Assembly (NCBI RefSeq): GCF_001640365.1
Contig: NZ_LWMI01000016.1
Coordinates: forward strand, 519,664 to 583,663
DNA length: 64,000 nucleotides
Reading direction: 5' to 3'
Source of the DNA: Candidatus Arsenophonus triatominarum
Lineage (GTDB): Bacteria; Pseudomonadota; Gammaproteobacteria; Enterobacterales; Enterobacteriaceae
Below the pieces are notes generated by a model. It was not told the origin of the DNA and made no database searches. It saw only the letters and a list, made by a program, of their open reading frames with translations. Shown here one piece after another: positions 61,937-64,000 of this stretch (position 1 is the stretch's first letter; every line of letters starts with the position of its first letter). A program made the position numbers and the translations under genes.

Positions 61937-62907
61937 TATCCCACCTTTTTAATATCAATTCGATCATTCGACCCTTTGGCAATACACACCAAGTCCATGT
62001 ACCACGGTTTACCGCGTGTATCACCGGTGTAAGTGATATTTTTCACAATATAATCCCCATCGGTGGAAAGACTCGCCGGTTGTGAGACAGCGCCTTGCGT
62101 TTGCCGCAAATTATTGTCATCGCTTTCACTAATTTTGCTATATCCCAGGGCGATATCACTGTTGGGTAACATCGTCCTATAGATTAACGCCTGGTCAAGA
62201 CGGATAAGCCCGTTTATTTGGATGTTTGGATTAATCAAACAACGCACATTTACCCCGCCTCAATCGTTTGCTGAGGAAGACCGATCAAACCGGTTGCGCT
62301 ATTAAGCACAATTGCCTCTTGGACGTACTTGTTTTCTGGCACCATCACAAGCTGGCCGTTAAGGTATTGCCACGAGGCAAAGCATTGCGCCTGCCAGATT
62401 ATCTGCGGCATTTCTGACCATACCAAAGTACACTTTACCCCGAGGAAAGCGGGTATTATCGAACTCCGGCGTCACCCCTTTGACAATCCCATAAGGCGCA
62501 AGCCCTGTGAGTAACGTGTTATGTTGTTCTGACTGAGTATGCCCTGCGCTTAATGTGGTATTGAGTGTGGCATAATCATAAGCCTCGTGCGAGTCAATCG
62601 CCTGAACAATCACAAACGTATCGGTGGGGTTATCTCTGCCTGAAATCGTATAGCGGATTTTCCCGGTAAATATCAGACCCACGTTATCCTGATAGCCCGC
62701 CATAAGCTGCACGTTAACAAATTCCTCGGCCTGAATTTTGCTAACGGTTTCTTTTTTTAGATTCCAGACTTTAAACACCGCCGTACGAGGGTAACGCGTA
62801 TCTGGCCAGGTGATATTGAATGTAGTGCGAAAATTTGACAGCTCAATGCCTTCACCCTTTTCATCACTGATAATCAGTGAGCATTTTCGTATCCAGTTTT
62901 TTGACAT
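61936..62907 (-). pseudogene. Baseplate hub protein, prophage C, two frameshifts
   Basis: It starts MSKNWIRKCSLIISDEKGEG. The core includes FKVWNLKKETVSKIQAEEFV and NVQLMAGYQDNVGLIFTGKI. It shifts near 62385 into CFASWQYLNGQLVMVPENKY, and again at the G4 run near 62252 into VNVRCLINPNIQINGLIRLD, ending at 61936. Order and sequence fit hub proteins (gp44/gpD-like) preceding the spike. Confidence 0.75.
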
Positions 62908-62921
62908 GGAGATAGATTCAC

Positions 62922-62996
62922 TTATTTATCTGCCAGCGCATTAATAATGTCGGCGTATTTCTGCTGAGTTAGCTGCAACGCTTTTTCGAAAGACAT
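62922..62996 (-). CDS. Possible 24-residue peptide
   Basis: MSFEKALQLTQQKYADIINA and four more residues, in the gap before the hub gene. Too short to be sure; it could be the remnant of a longer gene. Confidence 0.25.
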   Translation of the reverse strand: MSFEKALQLTQQKYADIINALADK

Positions 62997-63085
62997 AAAA
63001 GTATTTTTACGTTCAATTATTTTATTTGCCTGCGGTGTTTATAGGCAGTGATTCACTCATTTTTTTATTCATCATCCGTCAATCC

Positions 63086-63383
63086 TCAATCGGTTATCCA
63101 GTACAATTTTACGGTTGTGCCCAAGGTATTGGGATTGATGTCGCTTTCCTCATCCGACAGCAAGACAAGCTTCCTTCACTGATAAGGTGTTGATATTGAG
63201 CCAGTAGATTTTCACCTATGACTAGCGGAATACCCTGTATCACTCGTTGATTATCAACCGTGAGTATATCCAGCACCCATCTGCACTTTCACGCCAGATA
63301 AGGTGAAACTGCCAAACAGTATCGGATAGCTTAATCGTAAACTGCTGGTTGGTGGGAGTAAGCGGTATTTCGTTAATTTCCAT
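63086..63383 (-). pseudogene. Baseplate plug-like protein, prophage C, frameshifted
   Basis: It starts MEINEIPLTPTNQQFTIKLS and DTVWQFHLIWRESADG, then shifts near 63275 to LDILTVDNQRVIQGIPLVIG and near 63170 to LVLLSDEESDINPNTLGTTV, ending at 63086. Small β-rich plug proteins of this pattern lie between the Dit-like and hub genes in related phages. Confidence 0.65.
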
Positions 63384-63956
63384 TTAGCAATCCTAAACCT
63401 CGGTTTAAAAGGCTGCGATTATCAACGGGTTTTGGCGTTTTCATACCGGTATTGCTCACACTACCGGTTGTGTTACCTTCTCGCATATTTTTTGCATCGG
63501 TAGATTTGATATTAACCGTTTGGGTTTGGGTGATGTTAAGCTCCCGTAAGGTTAATATCGCCATCAACACGGTTTCCGTGTGTTTATCGGTGGTCACTTC
63601 GATTGCCCGAATGAGCATATTCTGGTATTTGCGCTTACCTGTTATCACATCAAACGGTTGACGGCTGGCTTGAAGTGATAAAATTTGCTGGTAAATTTCT
63701 GGCGCGCTTAACCCAACGCGAATACCCACTTTTGCCGTGTCCCAAAATCCAACAGCGATCCACTACTTGAAAACCCAACCTCCATCGTGACTTCTGCTGG
63801 ACGCTTATAAGCGTGATCGGCAATTTCAGCGCCGAGTTCAACCGGATGTTCTGTTATTTCTAACGTATCTTGATGTTTTTCAGAAATCACCACATCCGGT
63901 ACTAGTAAACCAATTTTGCGCGATCGTTGTGAAAAAAGCGTAGAAAGGATATCCAT
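63373..63956 (-). pseudogene. Dit-like baseplate/tail protein, prophage C, frameshifted
   Basis: The N-terminal piece (LVPDVVISEKHQDTLEITEH, PVELGAEIADHAYKRPAEVT) fits the Dit-like N-domain. After a one-base shift at the T4 run near 63742 it continues VGIRVGLSAPEIYQQILSLQ and ends LLNRGLGLLNGN at 63373. It would connect tail tube and baseplate. Confidence 0.75.
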
Positions 63957-64000
63957 CAGTAGGCTCGCTGGGTTAATTGTCCAATCAGTCTGGCGTTAAC
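63956..64000 (-). CDS. 3' end of a further tail gene (partial)
   Basis: The last 14 codons (VNARLIGQLTQRAY) and a TGA overlapping the next ATG. The tape-measure or DNA-circulation gene usually lies here, but the fragment is too short to tell. Confidence 0.5.
   Translation of the reverse strand, partial: VNARLIGQLTQRAY

Noticed and set aside
1..64000. A dedicated anti-phage defence system or retron
   Set aside because: I looked for reverse transcriptase, restriction, toxin-antitoxin and nucleotide-cyclase signatures and saw none; the small unknown genes offer no such evidence.

Overview
The window is AT-rich enterobacterial DNA packed with prophage and insertion-sequence (IS) sequence. The combination of λ-like prophages, an IS630-family and an IS481-family element present in many near-identical copies, many broken genes and two candidate host-directed effectors resembling Salmonella SPI-2 effectors suggests an insect-associated symbiont of the Arsenophonus/Sodalis kind (inference; no host housekeeping gene is present to prove it).

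Layout. 1-2736: transposase remnants, a CE-clan cysteine protease resembling SseL/ElaD, a broken Rpn-type transposase/nuclease and the tail end of a phage integrase. 2737-7603: a terminase module (minus strand) whose large-subunit gene carries three nested transposons (IS5-like > IS481 > IS630). Upstream of the small terminase gene lies a cluster of TGGGACA repeats that could be the packaging site. 8094-9593: a pentapeptide-repeat protein with a PipB/PipB2-like N-terminus. 9663-17616: IS481 and IS630 copies around a head/neck gene module on the plus strand (capsid, DUF4054, neck proteins). 17617-28986: prophage A, the early half of a mirror-image λ-type genome (cII, cro, cI, N, antirepressors, recombination genes). 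28987-55562: prophage B, nearly a whole λ-like early half plus lysis genes, read right to left as int, xis-like gene, antirepressors, ssb, exonuclease, annealing protein, N, two cI/cro pairs, cII, O, dnaB, rusA, Q, holin, endolysin, Rz/Rz1 and a terS stub. 55690-55746: the 3' half of a tRNA-Leu, the attachment core. 55747-64000: the tail end of a third prophage, C (acyltransferase, tail fibre, contractile-type baseplate genes, several frameshifted).

A, B and C are all in the same orientation. The int-core-tail-fibre order at 54.5-58.8 kb is what a junction between tandem prophages, or attP, looks like. A and B share long nearly identical stretches. They differ in their repressors, operators and second-module cro genes, and in which antirepressor domains they carry. 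Both have two successive cro/cI modules, an N antiterminator with clear boxA/boxB sites on both sides, and leaders resembling phage P1 C4 antisense RNA in front of antirepressor genes. Twelve antirepressor genes, built by exchange of N- and C-terminal domains, lie between 22 and 54 kb.

IS copies explain much of the decay. Five of seven IS630 copies sit on TA duplications and restore the target frame when removed. The other two, and several IS481 copies, lie at chimaeric junctions where recombination between copies has deleted or rearranged prophage DNA. Many single-base frameshifts lie at short homopolymers, so some could be sequencing errors.
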